A stretch of 64,000 bases of DNA from the NCBI RefSeq assembly GCF_003255815.1, contig NC_037673.1:8535236-8599235 (forward strand), written 5' to 3'. Under the pieces are notes generated by a model. That model was not told the DNA's origin. It made no database searches and saw only the letters and a program-made list of their open reading frames with translations. Position 1 is the first letter of the stretch. Every line of letters begins with the position of its first letter. Position numbers and translations under genes: made by a program. The DNA is from Theropithecus gelada. Its lineage: Eukaryota > Chordata > Mammalia > Primates > Cercopithecidae. Shown one piece after another: positions 12,915 through 25,266 of this stretch.

Positions 12915-13509
12915 TAACACAGAGAGTTGTAAAAATAATGACTACAATTTTAAATAGTAAAAAACGAAAAAGAAAAAAATGAAAATTTGACCTATGTGAA
13001 AGTACATTACAAGGAATAGAGTCTAGGTGATTGCATGGAGACAGTTCATAAGAGATAGCTGAACTTCATGATCATTAAATTATATTTTGAATTCTTGTAT
13101 CATGATGAATAGCTGCATTTTTTTCCTTTAGGTCACAGCTGTTTTCAGAGAATATTTTCACATTCATTTTCTATGTGGTGCTGCTCTTTATGAAATTTAT
13201 AATTTTATATATATCATCATACATGTTCCCTATTAAATTTTCCCATCTTCAGCTCCATGCTTCAATGTTCTTTTGTGTATGCAGAAATGTATTTCTCATG
13301 TACTCATATATAGATAACAAATTTGGCAGAAACATTGGTGATCAAACAACAACACCATTGCATAAGTGTCTTCTTATTCTATCATGCACATAATTATTTT
13401 AAAACCGGTCAGTAACTTCACTGGCTTCTTCTGAAAAGGAGGCTTTAATTCATTAAAAACTCCTGGAATGCCATCAGCTGGAAGGAATGCTAGTGCAGGC
13501 AAATGAAAT
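12915..13509. other. Unassigned AT-rich DNA
   Basis: I recognise no gene or repeat family here. Confidence 0.4.
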
Positions 13510-14282
13510 ATTTTTATTTTATTTTTTTCAACTTTTATTTTAGATTCATGGGTAAAAGTGCAGATTTGCGGATTTGTTACCTGGGTAAACATGTTGCTCA
13601 GGTTTGGTGTACAAATGATTTCATCATCCAGGTAGTAAGCATAGTACCTGATAGGTCGTTTTTATGACCTTCACCTCCTTCTAACCACCCCCCTTCAAGT
13701 AGGCCCTAATGTCTAGTCTTCCCATTTTTCGTCCATGTGTCCTCAATGTTTAGTTGATTTTATATCTGGAAATTTTCCTGAGATTGTAATTAGTTCTAGG
13801 AGCCTTTGTTTCTACGAGCAGAAACAATGGGGTTTTCTAGGTATAGAATTATGTACTCTGCAAAGAGATAGTTTCATTTCCTCTCTTTCTATTGGGATGC
13901 CTTTTATTTCTTTCTCTTGCCTTACTGCTTTGGCTAAGACTTCTAGGACTATGTTGAATAGAAATGGTAAGAGTGGGGATTGTTGTTTTGTTTCAGTTCT
14001 CAAGGGGAATGCTTATAGTTTTTCCCATTTATAGTATGATGTTGGGTATGGGTGTCTCACAGATGGCTCTTATTATTTTGAAGTATTTTTTTTTATGCCA
14101 ATTTTTTTGAGAGTTTTTAACTTGAAGATATGTTGATTGTCATTGAAAGCATTTTCTGTGTCATGTGACACCGAGATGATTATGTGGTTTTTGTCTTTTG
14201 TTCTGTTTATGTGAGAACTCACATACTGATTTATGTTTATTGAACCAACCTTGTATCCCAGGATTAAAGCCTCCTTGGTCAT

Positions 14283-14665
14283 TGATATGTTTTAGATTTG
14301 TGTCGTCCCCACTCAAATCTCACGTCATATTGTAATCCTCAATGTTGGAGGAGCCCAGTGGGAGGAGATTGGATCATGGGGTGGGCTTTTCCCTTGCTGT
14401 TCTTGTGATCGTGAGTGATTTCATATAAGATCTTGTTGTTTAAAGGTATGTAGTACCTCCCCTTTCTCTCTCTTCCCTCTGCTCCAGTCGGGTAAGATTT
14501 GTCTGCTTCCCCTTCACCCTCCACCATAATTATAAGTTTCTGGAGTCCTCCTCAGTGATGCTTCTGTATAGCCTGCAGAACCATGAGCCAATTAAACATC
14601 TTTTTTATTATAAATTATGCAGTCTCAGGTAGTTCTCTATGGCAATGTTAGAATAGACTAATATA
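14283..14665 (+). mobile_element. MSTA-type MaLR solo LTR inside L1
   Basis: It begins TGATATGTTTTAGATTTGTG and has AATCCTCAATGTTGGAGG, TTGGATCATGGGG, CTTGTTGTTTAAAGGT and CCAATTAAACATC in LTR order. It ends in GAATAGACTAATATA. It is flanked by a perfect 5-bp TSD, GTCAT, at 14278-14282 and 14666-14670. The surrounding L1 ORF2 sequence resumes exactly after the second copy, which proves that the LTR landed in the L1. Confidence 0.95.
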
Positions 14666-15099
14666 GTCATGGTGTATTTTCTTTTTGATGTGCTGTTGGA
14701 TTTGGTTTGCTAGTATTTGAGGATTTTGTGTATATGTTCATCAGCAATATTGGCTTGAGGTTTTATTTTTTTTCATTGTGTATTTGCACAAGAATGAGCT
14801 AAGGAGGAGTCCCTTCTTGATTTTTTTTGGAATAATTTCAGGGGGATTGGAACCGGCTCTTGTTTGCACATGTGGTAGAATTTGGCTGTGAAGTCATCTG
14901 CTCCAGAGCTTTTTGTAGTTGGTAGGCCATTTATTAGTAATTTTATTTTGGAACTAATGATTGGTTTATTCAGGGTTTCAACTTATTCCTGGTTCAATCT
15001 TGGGAGGTTGTTTTTTCCAGGAATTTATTCATTTCTTGCTTTTATCAATTATGTGCATGGGAGTGTTCATAATAGTTTTTGAGAGTTTTTTGTGTTTCT

Positions 15100-15399
15100 T
15101 TTTTTTTTTGGAGATGAGAGTTTTCCTCTTGTCATCCAGGCTAGAGTGTGGAGTGCAATGGCACAATCTCAGCTCACTGCAACCTCTACCTTCAGGTTCA
15201 AGTGATTCTCCTGCCTCGGCCTTCCCAGTAGCTGGGATTAGAGGCACGTGCCACCATACCAGGTTAATTTTTGTATTTTTAGTAGAGATGGGTTTTGCCA
15301 TGTTGGGCAGGCTGTTCTCAATCTCCTGACCTCAGGTGATCCACCCACCTTAGCCTCCCAAAGTGCTGGGATTACAGGCGTGAGCCACTATGCACGACC
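15100..15399 (-). mobile_element. AluS inside L1
   Basis: The T-run is followed by GGAGATGAGAGTTTTCC..., CTCACTGCAACCTCTACC, TTTTTAGTAGAGATGGG, CTCCCAAAGTGCTGGGATT and GAGCCACTATGCACGACC, a full reverse-oriented Alu. It is flanked by a 16-bp TSD, AGTTTTTTGTGTTTCT (15084-15099) and AGTTTTTTGTATTTCT (15400-15415), 15/16 identical. L1 sequence resumes on both sides. Confidence 0.95.
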
Positions 15400-16702
15400 A
15401 GTTTTTTGTATTTCTGTAGGGTTGGTGATAATCTCAACTTTGCCATTTTTGATTGTGTTTTTTGGGATATTCTTTCTTTTTTACTTTATTAGTCAAGCTA
15501 GTGATCTATCAATCTTGTTTAGTCTTTCAAAGAACCAACTTTTTGTTTTATTGATCATTTTTATAGGATGCTGCTTCTTAATTTCATTCAGTACAGCTCT
15601 GATTGTATTTATTTTCTCCTGCTAACTTTGGCATTGGTTTGCTCTTGTTTATCTAGTACTTTAGGTGTCATGTTATGTTTTTAATTTGAGATCGTTCTAA
15701 TTTCTTGATGTAGGCATTTAGCCCTATAAATTTTTCTCTTAACACTGCTGTAGCTGTGTCTGAGATTCTGGCATGTTGGATTTTTATTTTTGTTAATTTC
15801 AGTAAATGTTTTGACTTCTGCCTTAATTTTATTCTTTACCCAAAAGTCCTTCAGTAACAGATTGTTTAATTCTCATGTAATTGCATGGATTTAAGATATC
15901 TTCTTGATATTGTTTTCTATTTTTATTGCATTGTGGTCCAACCGTGGTGCTTGGTATGATTTTGTTTTTCTGAATTTCATAAGAATTGCTTTATGCCTGA
16001 GCGTATGGTGATTCTTAGAATATGTGCTTTGTGCAGATGAGAAGAATGTATATTCTGTTGGTGCTGGGTGAAGTATTCTGTAAATGTATGTTAATCCTAT
16101 TTGGTTTTCAGTTTAGATCCACATATGTTTGTTTGTTTCTTGACTTGATAATGTGTTTTACTGTCACTGGGGTGTTAAAGTATCCCACTATTATTGTGTG
16201 GTTATGCAAATGTCTTCATAGGTTTCTAAGAAGTTGTTTTATGAATCTTGTTGCTTCAGTGTTGGATGTGTACATATTTAGGATACCTAAGTCTTCTTGC
16301 CAAATTGAACCCTTTATTATAATGTAATGCCCTTCTTTGTGCTTTTTGATTATTGGTAAAATCTGTTTTGACTGAAATAAAAGTAGCAAACTCTTCTCTT
16401 TCTTGTTTTCCATTTGCTTGATAAATCTTTCTCCATTCCTTTACCTTGAGCCTATGGATGTCCTTATATGTGAAATGGGTCTCTGGAAGACAGCATACCA
16501 TTGGGTCTTGCTTCTTTATCCATCTTGCCACTCTGAGCTTTTCAATTGGGTCATTTAGCAAGTTTGCATTCAAGGTCAATGTTGATAAGTGAGGATTTGA
16601 TGGTGCCATTGTGTTGTCAGCTTGTTGTCATGTAAATTTGATTATATATTGTTTGATAGTGTCAGTGGGCTATGTACTTAAATGTATTTTTGTGGTGGCA
16701 AG

Positions 16703-17700
16703 TATTAGTCTTTCATTTTCATGTTTTGCATGCCCTTAAGGACCTCTTGTAAATGTAATGTAGATCTGGTGGTAATGCATTCCCTTAGCATCTGCTTCTC
16801 TGAAAAGGATTTTATTTCTCTTTTGCTTATGAAGCTTGCTTTGGCTGGATATAAAATTCTTGGTTGGAATTTTCTTTCGTTAAGCATGTGGAACACAGGC
16901 TGCCAGTCTCTTCTGGCTTTTAAGGTTTGTGCTGAAAAATCCACTGTTAGCCTAATGAGCTTCAATCTGTAAGTGATCTGCTCCTTTTCTGTAGCTGCCT
17001 TTCAATTATTTTCTTTCATATTTACCTTGGAGAATCTGATGAGTGTGTACTACAGGGATGGTTGTATTATAGTATCTTGAGGCAGCAGTTCTCTAAATTT
17101 TATGAATTTTCATGTGGACCTCCCTAGTGAGGTTGGGAAAATTTTCATGGGCAATATCCTGAAATATGTCTTCAAGTTTCTTGCTCTCTGTACATCTCTT
17201 TCAGGAATGCCAATGAATCATAGGTTTGACATCTTTACATAATTCCATATTCTTGGAGTTTTTGTTCATTTAAAACATTTATTTAATTTTTTTTCTGCCT
17301 GTATTGATTCAAAGGAATGGTCTTTGAGCTCGGAGATTCTTTTCTCAGCTTGTTCTATTCTGTTATTAATGCTTCCAGTTACATTATAAAATTCATTTAG
17401 TAAATTTTTTACCTTCCTTCCTTCCTTCCTTCCTTCAAATGGCTATGTCTTTCAACTTTCAGATTGTTTTACCATTTTCCTTGGATTGGGTTTCAATCTC
17501 TTCCTGCATCTTGTTTAACTTCCTTGCCATCTAGATTCTGAATTTTATGTCTGTCATTTCAGTCTGGTTAAGAACCATTGCTGGGGAGCTACTGCAGTCA
17601 TTTGGAGGTAGGAAGACACTCTGGATTTTAAGAATTTGCCAGAGTTTTTTCACTGGTTCTTTCTCATCTGTGTGTTTCTTTAATCTCTGAAGTTGCTACT
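16703..17700 (-). pseudogene. L1 ORF1 remnant
   Basis: ORF1 encodes the RNA-binding chaperone of the L1 ribonucleoprotein. The C-terminal portion is readable at 16705-16965, with IRLTVDFSAQTLKARRDW, FQPRILYPAKASFIS and SEKQMLRECITTR. Upstream the coiled-coil part is broken, and it contains a TTCC microsatellite (17412-17436) that disrupts the frame. It lies directly upstream of ORF2 in the L1 order, as expected. Confidence 0.8.
17412..17436. repeat. (TTCC)n microsatellite
   Basis: About six CCTT/TTCC units lie inside the L1 ORF1 remnant. They probably expanded after insertion, because ORF1 has no such tract in its usual form. Confidence 0.9.
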
Positions 17701-17749
17701 TTTTGCTTTTATATTCTTTGATGACCTTGAGGGTTTGATTGTTGTACAA

Positions 17750-18790
17750 GTTGGATTTGGTCAATCGGCATCATTTCCGGATGTGTTCATGGGGCCAAAG
17801 TTCAGCTCAGCATTCTTGGACTACATGCTCTGACCATGGGTCTAGGGTTAGATACTTTTGTTTTCTGGCCTCTTGAGGTCAAGCACCTGCTGTGCTGGAG
17901 GGAGCTGAAATGGTCCCATGGCAACAACACTCTGACAGGAGCTGCTGGTAAAAGTGCACAGGCAGGGGATTGGTGCCTGAGACATGGATGAGTATGCTCT
18001 AACAGGGAAGTGTGGGGGGAAGGTGGTTGCTGCCTGAAAGTGCACAGTGGCACAGTGGCCATGAGCATGTGCATGCTAGTGGGCCAGTGGTGGGTCCACA
18101 AGCACGTGCATACCAGCAAAGTGATGGATTTTCATGTGCACGTGTGTGCCTGCAGTGCAGCAGGGGAAGGCTGTGGACAAGTATGTCAGAGGGGTCTGTC
18201 TGCAAAAACACTACAATAGGAAGGTGGGGTTTTCTGCCAAATGAGCTATGGTGGTGGTTGTGGGCAAGTATTCTGGTAGGGCAGCTGAGGCTACACTGCA
18301 GGCAGTACAGGTAGGCAGGGACTCTGGACAAGGCCAGCATACAGGGGGGCATTCAGATCAGACTAACCTCATCCTGTAGCAACACAGCCCTGCTCTCTCC
18401 AAAACAAGCAGCATACAAAGGCTAAAGCTACCTTTAGGAGTATGGCAAGCCTTGGGGAATGAGCACCCATGGTCATGCTCCACTGCAGCCATTCCCATGC
18501 CAAATCCTCTGCATTCCATGCACCTTTCCCATCTCTGAACTATTTTCCTTGACAACTAAAATGTCCATGGGGGTTATTGGGTCTTCTGCAGCTAGGATCC
18601 CAGAGGTCTGTGGCAAGAGTGGGCCACTTCATGCCTATTTCACTCACCCCTTGTCTAGGAGGGGCTCAGGGCCAGGAATGAGTTCTAGTGCTTAGCAACC
18701 CATTCAGGGCTTTCAGTTCCCTACCCTTTCAGTCCAGGGTCTATGTCCTCCTTATATCTACTCTCAATGTCTTCTTTACAAAGATCTGTT
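17750..18790 (-). promoter_or_regulatory. L1 5'UTR remnant
   Basis: This GC-richer section follows the start of ORF1 in the minus-strand direction and has the texture of a primate L1 5'UTR, the element's internal promoter. It lacks the terminal GGCCATCTTG-type YY1 site seen in the other two L1 5' ends of this window, so the extreme 5' end is truncated or diverged. The many short overlapping open frames at 17.8-18.7 kb, on both strands, come from this composition. Confidence 0.6.
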
Positions 18791-21280
18791 TGGAATGAAA
18801 TGCCACACTTTTAAACTGAAGTTTTCTTGGTTTGCCAATGTACTCATATAAATTTTTTACCAAATGAGCACCCAATGTCAAGCTCCATGGGTTTTATTGG
18901 GGTCTGAATGGAAAAAAACAAGTGTTATTGGCAACAACTTGAAATTCAGTTTTTGAAGGCTTGATCACACGTAATTCCAAAGCTTTCATTATGGTTTAGG
19001 AATCCAATTGAAATCCATTTCTTCTGCATGAAGGCAATAACTAGATAATAGTCCTGTCTAACATAATGCTACTGTCTTGTTATTGTGATTTTCAGGATTT
19101 TAAGTGTTAGGGGTTTTAGATTTTAGGAATTTAGATTTAGGAATTTAGAATGTTGATTTTAGAGATTTTTGAATTTTCAAAATTTCAACATTCCTGATTA
19201 TGGTGTTCAAGATTGTTTTTCAGGATTATACTACAAAGGCACATTTACCTCACCAGAAAAAACAAAAACAATAAGACAAAACAAAACACAAAACACAAAG
19301 AAACATTGTGAGCAGATCATAATTCCAAACATAAGCTTCAGTTTCCCAGTTGCTCAAACTATGATTTTCGTTTTTATTGTCTAGCAGAGAAAACATTCTT
19401 AGGGTGATTATGCTCCAGTGATTTATACTGCTTAGTTTGGCTGCTTTCCTCCTGACATGGGCAGGTTCCCAGTGAAGGCAGGTGGCTCTCCAGAAAGCTT
19501 TTCATCACCAGAAGGCTTAGAAACCCTGTAGGTGGGGTTTTGACTTTAGGGGGAGATCCAGATGAAGTCTGTATGTGCTTTTCACTTGGAGAAAGGTGAG
19601 CCCCTTCAGGGCTCAGCCAGGCCAGGGCCTGGTGTGGCTGACAGGGACTGAGTCATCATAGACTGCTACAAGAAGGTGGAGCCACATGGACAGCCACAGG
19701 TGGGACTTGAGAGAATCCAGTAGGAGGTAAGAGATCCAGGCCAGCATCAGCTAGCCAGGTACCAACTGGTCAAAGGGAAGGATGTAGTAGAGGGCAGCCT
19801 TGTGTCAACTGAATAATAAAGCAGGTGGATTCATTTTATGTAGTCAAGCATTAGTTCTCAGGCTTTACACAGTAGTGAATGTCCCCAGAGACATGGTTGA
19901 AATTATGACCCAGGTCTGGTGGGGCCAGGATCCAGCATTTCCCACCCTCTTTGCCATGCCTATGCCTTGAGGATGAGTCCTGGGAACATTAGGGCTAGAG
20001 ATGCAAAGTGAATGATAGACAGGCATTTCCCAGCCTAAGCCAGCAGTTAGGATCCCTCAAAGAGCGAGAACCTGGAGAAAATGCACAGTACAGTGTGGTG
20101 TGTGTGGAGATGGCGGGTCATTTAGGGGAGCCATCAGGGAGCGTAGAGCACACATCTTCAGACATGAAATTTGAGAGTATGTCTGAGACTGGAGGCCTCA
20201 GCCTTGTGCTGAGATGCTTGCTTAATACCATCTGTAAAGACTGGAGCTCATTGAGTTATTGCTATCTGTAAAACTTTGGAAAAGGAGCTAACACTTTTCA
20301 TGTAATAACTGCCAGGCATCAAAAGAGATATCCTGAACCTACTCTTCTTGTTCTTTAGAGATGTAAAAGGAGTGATGGAGTCAAAGTCAAGGATTGGAAA
20401 ACTTCTCAGATGTCTTTGTGTAACCGGGGCTGAAAGGGAGTGATTGGCATCAGAGAAGCTGGTGGGGTGCCGGTGGAATGAACTGCTTCTTCCAGACAAG
20501 GAGTGGAGAGAGCTGGGAAGAGACACCAAGCACCGAGGAACTGGGGCCCAGTCCATCTCCAGATTTCTGCATATTTCTATTGTTCAACGTTTAGATTTCA
20601 TAATTGTAGATAAAAAGATTGCTGTATTCTCATGGACATTGGGGATTGATGAGAGATTCATACTGCACACTCTGTAGCCCTCCTCAGATCAATATTATCC
20701 TCAACAGAGCCCATTAGGAGCAGAAAAGCACCCAGCAAACTGACAGATCCACCCAAGTAGGAGACGTTGAAAGCATCACACACTTCACTATTATGTAAGA
20801 CAATCGCATTGCCTTGACTAGCTATTAATAAAATCAGTAATTCTGAACTTCACTGAGAAACAATATCATGTCTGTGGTAGGATGAACTAGTAAAAAATTC
20901 AAGGCTTTCCTTCAGCCTGTGTAAAGCCATGATTTATAGGCCCCGTTACTGTTCGTGAAGCCCAAAAGTTGCATCTACAATAATGCTAATATTTTACATG
21001 TAGCACATTTACAATTTTCTGCCATACCCTGAGTTATTTTTATTTGATTATATTTTCTATATATGTATGCAGATTTATAATAGTGTATAACTTTTAATGT
21101 GTATTCCATTTGTAAACAAAACTTTTCCAAAGGGTTTATATCAATTTTTAGACTGTTTACACACCCCCAAGAAGTTGACATAATAAGTAAATGAGTCAAG
21201 GATAAAAATGCAAATGCCCAAATAAAAAAGGGCCAATAGTTACCTTGAAAAAGAGTCAAGCATTCTGGGATTTTAAAATC
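18791..21280. other. Unassigned DNA
   Basis: No gene is recognised. A degenerate T/A/G-rich tract at about 19083-19180 holds two copies of TTAGGAATTTAGA. The segment at about 19850-19950 (TTAGTTCTCAGG... GGTCTGGTGGGGCCAGGATC) weakly resembles a MER20-type hAT remnant. Short open frames at 20008-20271, 20248-20556 and 20444-20677 look like nothing known. Confidence 0.4.
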
Positions 21281-21296
21281 CAAAGTCCCATTTCTC

Positions 21297-23264
21297 AAAG
21301 AAGTCAAAATGTCTTTGTTTGCAGATGACATGATCCTATATATAGAAGACCCCATGGTCTCAGCACAAAAGCTTCTTAAGCTGATAAGCAACTTCAGAAA
21401 AGTCTCAGTATACCAAATCTATGTGCAGAAGTCACAAACATTTGTATACATCCACAATAGTCAAGCAGAGAGTCAAATCATGAATGAACTCCCATTCACA
21501 ATTGCTACAAAGAGGAATACAGCTAACAAGGAAAGTGAAGGACCCCTTCAAAGAGAACTACAAACCACTGCTCAAGGAAACCAGAGAGGACACAAAGAAA
21601 TGGAAAACTGTTCTATGCTCTTGGATAGGAAGCATCAATATCATGAAAATGGCCATACTGCAAAAAGTAATTTATAGATTCAGTGCTATTCCTATTAAAC
21701 TACCATTGACATTCTTCACAGAATTAGAAAAAAACTACTTTAAGATTCATATGCAAACAAAAAAAGAGCCCATATAGCCAAGACAATCCTAAGCAAAAAG
21801 AACAAAGCTGGAAGCATCATGCTACCAGACTTCAAACTATACTATAAGACTACAATAGCCAAAACAGCATTGTACTGGTACAAAAACAGACATATAGACA
21901 AATGGAACAGGATAGAGAACTCAGAAATAAGATAGTATATTATAACCATCTGATCTTTGACAAATGTGGCAAAAACAAGCAATGGGGAAATGATTCCCTA
22001 TTTAATAAATGGTGCTAGGAGAACTGGCTATCCATTCACAGAAAATTGAAACTGGACCCGTTCCTCATGACTTATACAAAAATCAACTCAAGATGGATTA
22101 AAGACTTAAATGTAAAACCCAAAACTATTAAAACCCTAGAAGAAAATCTAGGCATTACCATTCAGGACGTAGGCATAGGTAAAGATTTCATAATGAAATT
22201 GACAAAAGCAAAAACAAAAATTGACAAATGGGATTTAATTACACTAAAGAGCTTCCACACGGCAAAAGAAACTATCATAAGAGTGAACAGGCAACCTACA
22301 GAGTGGGAAACAAATTTTGCAACCTATTTATCTGACAAAAGGTCTAATATCCAGAATTTACAAGGAACTCAAACAAATTTACAATAAAAGAAACCAACCC
22401 CATTTTAAAAAAGTGGGCACAGGACATGAATAGACACCTCTTGAAAGAAGACATTCATGCAGCCAGCAAACCTATGAAAAAGGCTCAACATCACTGATCA
22501 TTAGAGAAATGCAAATCAAAACCACAATCTGATACCATATCACACCAGCCAGAATGGCCATTATTAGAAAGTCAAGAAACAACAGATGCTGGCAAGGTTG
22601 CAGAGAAATAGGAACACGTTTACACTGTTGGTGGGAATGTAAATTAGTTCAACCATTGTGGAAGATAGTGTGGCAATTTCTTAAAGATCTAAAACTAGAA
22701 ATGCCATTTGGCACAGCAATTCCATTACTGGATATATACTGAAAGGGATATAAGACATTTTATTACAAAGATACATGCACACATATGTTTATTGCAGCAC
22801 TATTCACAATGGCAAGGACATGGAATCAACCCAAATGTCCATCAATGATAGACTGGGTAAAGAAAATGTGGCACATATACACCATGGAATACTATGCAGC
22901 CATACAGCTGAATATCAAGTCCTTTGCAGGCACATGGATGAAGCTGGAAGCCATTCTTCTCAGTAAACTAACACAGGAACAGAAAACCAATTGCCACATG
23001 TTCTTACTTATAAGTGGGAGCTGAACGGTAAGAACACATGGACACAGGGAGGGGCACAATACACACTGGGGCCTATCAGGAGGAGGGAGAGCATTAGGAA
23101 AAATAGCTAATGTATGCTGGGCTTAATACCTAGATCGTGGATTGATAGGTGCAGCAAACCACCATGGCACACATTAACCTATGTAACAAACCTACACATC
23201 CTGCACATGTACCCCAGAACTAAACAAAATAAATAGATATAAATAAATAAATACAAATAAAATG
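21297..23264 (+). mobile_element. 5'-truncated L1P LINE with TSD
   Basis: It starts within ORF2, just after the RT active-site region (AAGTCAAAATGTCTTTGTTTG). It runs through the ORF2 C-terminus and an L1 3'UTR (CACAATACACACTGGGGCC, CCTGCACATGTACCCCAGAA) to an A-rich AAATAAATAAATA tail. The TSD is CAAAGTCCCATTTCTC (21281-21296) and CAAAGTTTTATTTCTC (23265-23280), 13/16 identical. The differences form one block of three C/T changes. Confidence 0.92.
21309..22900 (+). pseudogene. L1 ORF2 C-terminal remnant
   Basis: Readable pieces include SLFADDMILYIEDPMVSAQ (the FADD reverse-transcriptase motif) at 21309, KLISNFRKVSVYQIYVQKSQ after it, and the downstream zinc-knuckle region RCWQGCREIGTRLHCWWECK at about 22590. 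Frames shift several times, for example a small deletion near 21515 that removes a few codons. The N-terminal endonuclease and most of the RT domain were never copied. Not functional. Confidence 0.9.
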
Positions 23265-23280
23265 CAAAGTTTTATTTCTC

Positions 23281-25266
23281 CATCACCAAGTTCGTCAAGG
23301 CAAAGAGAGTAAAACCACACAATATTGTTTATTCCAGTCCTTCCCTTTGTTAACCTTTAGTAGGATTACCAAAAAAACAAAAAAACAAAACACACACACA
23401 CACACAAAATTTGAGATAATTGAAAAAAATTTAATAGCCTTAAAAATTTGTTTTGCATTTACTCCACTTATGAAACAGAACTCCATGAAGTGTGTGATGA
23501 AAAAGAAAGACATTGTTAATCCCATTCGAATGAAAGGCATCCCTTGCTTGGTTTTTGGCTCCAACAACTTACTAGAGCATGGTGCTTTGGGGACAGAAGA
23601 ATCAAGTCTGGGGTGGAGAAGAGAAAGAAAACATTTCTTGGGCATAGCTGCAGGAAGTAACTGGTGCCTTACATGCTGCAGTTTGAATTGTGTGTTGGGA
23701 GAAAAGAGATAAATGAGTGAGTTGGGGAGTAATAATGAAGAAATAGAACAAATGTAGGCAAGTTTTTGGTGGAAAATAAGAGACACGGGTGACTGGAGAA
23801 AATGTTTTTCAGATATTTTAAAAGTCATTTTTTTAAAAAATAGGAGATTATTGAGCATTTAAAAATGCTGATTAGGAGACGAAGAGAGTGAGGTTGAATA
23901 TAGCTCAGGAAGAAGATAATTGCTACATCAGGGCTCCTGCAAACTGAAAAGGTTTTGGGATAAAGGAGCCCCAGTGAACTCGAGGAGAATGTGGGCTTAA
24001 GTAAGTAGCACCTGTTCCTAGTTGACAGGAGCGAAGAGAGATTTAATTAATGCAAGTAAAACTAGGTGTGTGCAATTAGTGAAAAAAATCTGAGATAGAT
24101 TCAGTAATGGTTAAACTCTCAGAGGTGGTAGAAATAGGGCTTCCACAGAATTAGAGGTGGAATTTTAGGAGAGTAGAAAATATTAGTATTTGTAATAATC
24201 TGCAGAGAATGGGAAAGTTATTTGGTTATAGTTTGGAGACTTAAGTGGATTGCAAGGGAGTGAATTTATATTTCATTCTGAGATGCAATTTTAATCTAGA
24301 GAGGTCTGCACATTTGCCATCTTTACTATAAAATATTTATCAAAATCTTACTTTTTATGAAAATTTTGAATAGAGACAGATTCCTTTCTGAATATCATGT
24401 GGCTTCTCTGAATACTGGTGATATTTTTTTCTATTTACTATTTCTATAAGAATCGAGAAGAGGTTGACTTCTCTGCCACTCATAAACCCCATGGGTTTCA
24501 TAAGACAAATACATAAAAAACAAAAACTAAACAGAAGAACAAACAATAATGAAGTTCAATCCCCAGTTTTGTTTGCAGAAAAGGCTTTTCAGTCATTTTT
24601 GTTCTACATCATTTTGTATTAAGAACGAGAGTGAGAAGGATGTTTAAAAGAATTAGGAACAACCAACTTTATAAAAGTATTACTCATAATAATCTAATGA
24701 GAGGTATTGAAACTTTCATATATTCTGTATATTGCATTTTACTAGACATAATCCCCATGGCCGATTTCTGAACTTTCAATACGGTTGTTAATAAGTTCAG
24801 TAAATTCCTTTCAACCGAGTATTACATTTCTTGGATATTGTTCTAGGAGAAGTAAATTTGTAAGCGAATCATGCTCACATTTCTATAATATTCTAATTAA
24901 TAGATTTAGTTCTGCCACATTTTCCTTAACATATGCCAAATATATTTTAACTGCTTCCTAGATGCAGCTATACGCCAGTCACATGGGGTATATTCTTTGT
25001 ACAAGCTCACACTCATGCAATTCCACCCAGATCCTTTTGTTTCCCGTTCACCTTTTCCCTTCTTTCCTCCAGCACCCAAGTATCATAATGTCAAAACGTA
25101 AAATATCAACATTAGGAAAACCCAGGCAAACATAGCAGCATGACTTTAGCAAAACAAGCGTCTTGTTCTGGTAAGAGTTTTCAGCCTGGTAAAAATCCTG
25201 ATGCCTTCTGGAAAAGGACACCAGATTTTACTTTGGAAATCAGAGGCCACAGATTTTCATTACCTG
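23281..25266. other. Unassigned DNA with a 187-codon open frame
   Basis: The longest open frame of the window lies here on the minus strand (23295-23858). Its product is hydrophobic and low-complexity, rich in F, L and S, and includes residues encoded by a (CA)n tract (about 23390-23406). I see no domain or homology, and the AT-rich composition makes it a chance frame. I recognise no repeat family in the rest. Confidence 0.45.

Larger units (their letters stand above)
13746..16609 (-). pseudogene. L1 ORF2 remnant (endonuclease and partial RT)
   Basis: ORF2 encodes the endonuclease/reverse transcriptase used for target-primed insertion. Here the frame is visible from an ATG at 16609. The N-terminal endonuclease part is readable as VARWIKKQDPMVCC, PETHFTYKDIHRLKV and EWRKIYQANGKQ before frameshifts. 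Further along, RT-region pieces appear, for example LPFLFNIVLEVLAKAVRQEK at about 13850-13970. The reading frame is broken by stops, frameshifts, an LTR and an Alu, and the C-terminal half is absent. It cannot encode an active protein. Confidence 0.85.
13510..18790 (-). mobile_element. L1 LINE spanning 3' tail to 5'UTR, internally deleted
   Basis: On the minus strand the element runs 5'UTR (about 18790-17750), ORF1 (about 17700-16703), ORF2 (16609 to about 13750), then 3'UTR and A-rich tail (about 13745-13510). The 3'UTR joins ORF2 directly at the reverse-transcriptase region near 13745, so the C-terminal part of ORF2 (an estimated 1.6 kb) is missing. An MSTA LTR (14283-14665) and an AluS (15100-15399) were inserted later. 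The short match AATGAAAT at both outer ends (about 13502 and 18793) may be a TSD remnant, but this is weak. The 5' boundary could extend to about 18910. Probable L1PB/L1MA-age element. Confidence 0.85.

Noticed and set aside
17802..18352. Cluster of overlapping open frames on both strands
   Set aside because: These lie in the GC-richer L1 5'UTR remnant. Multiple strands and frames are open at once, as expected from composition.
23295..23858. Longest open frame (187 codons, minus strand) as a gene
   Set aside because: The product is low-complexity and hydrophobic, crosses a (CA)n tract, and has no recognisable domain. Chance frame in AT-rich DNA.
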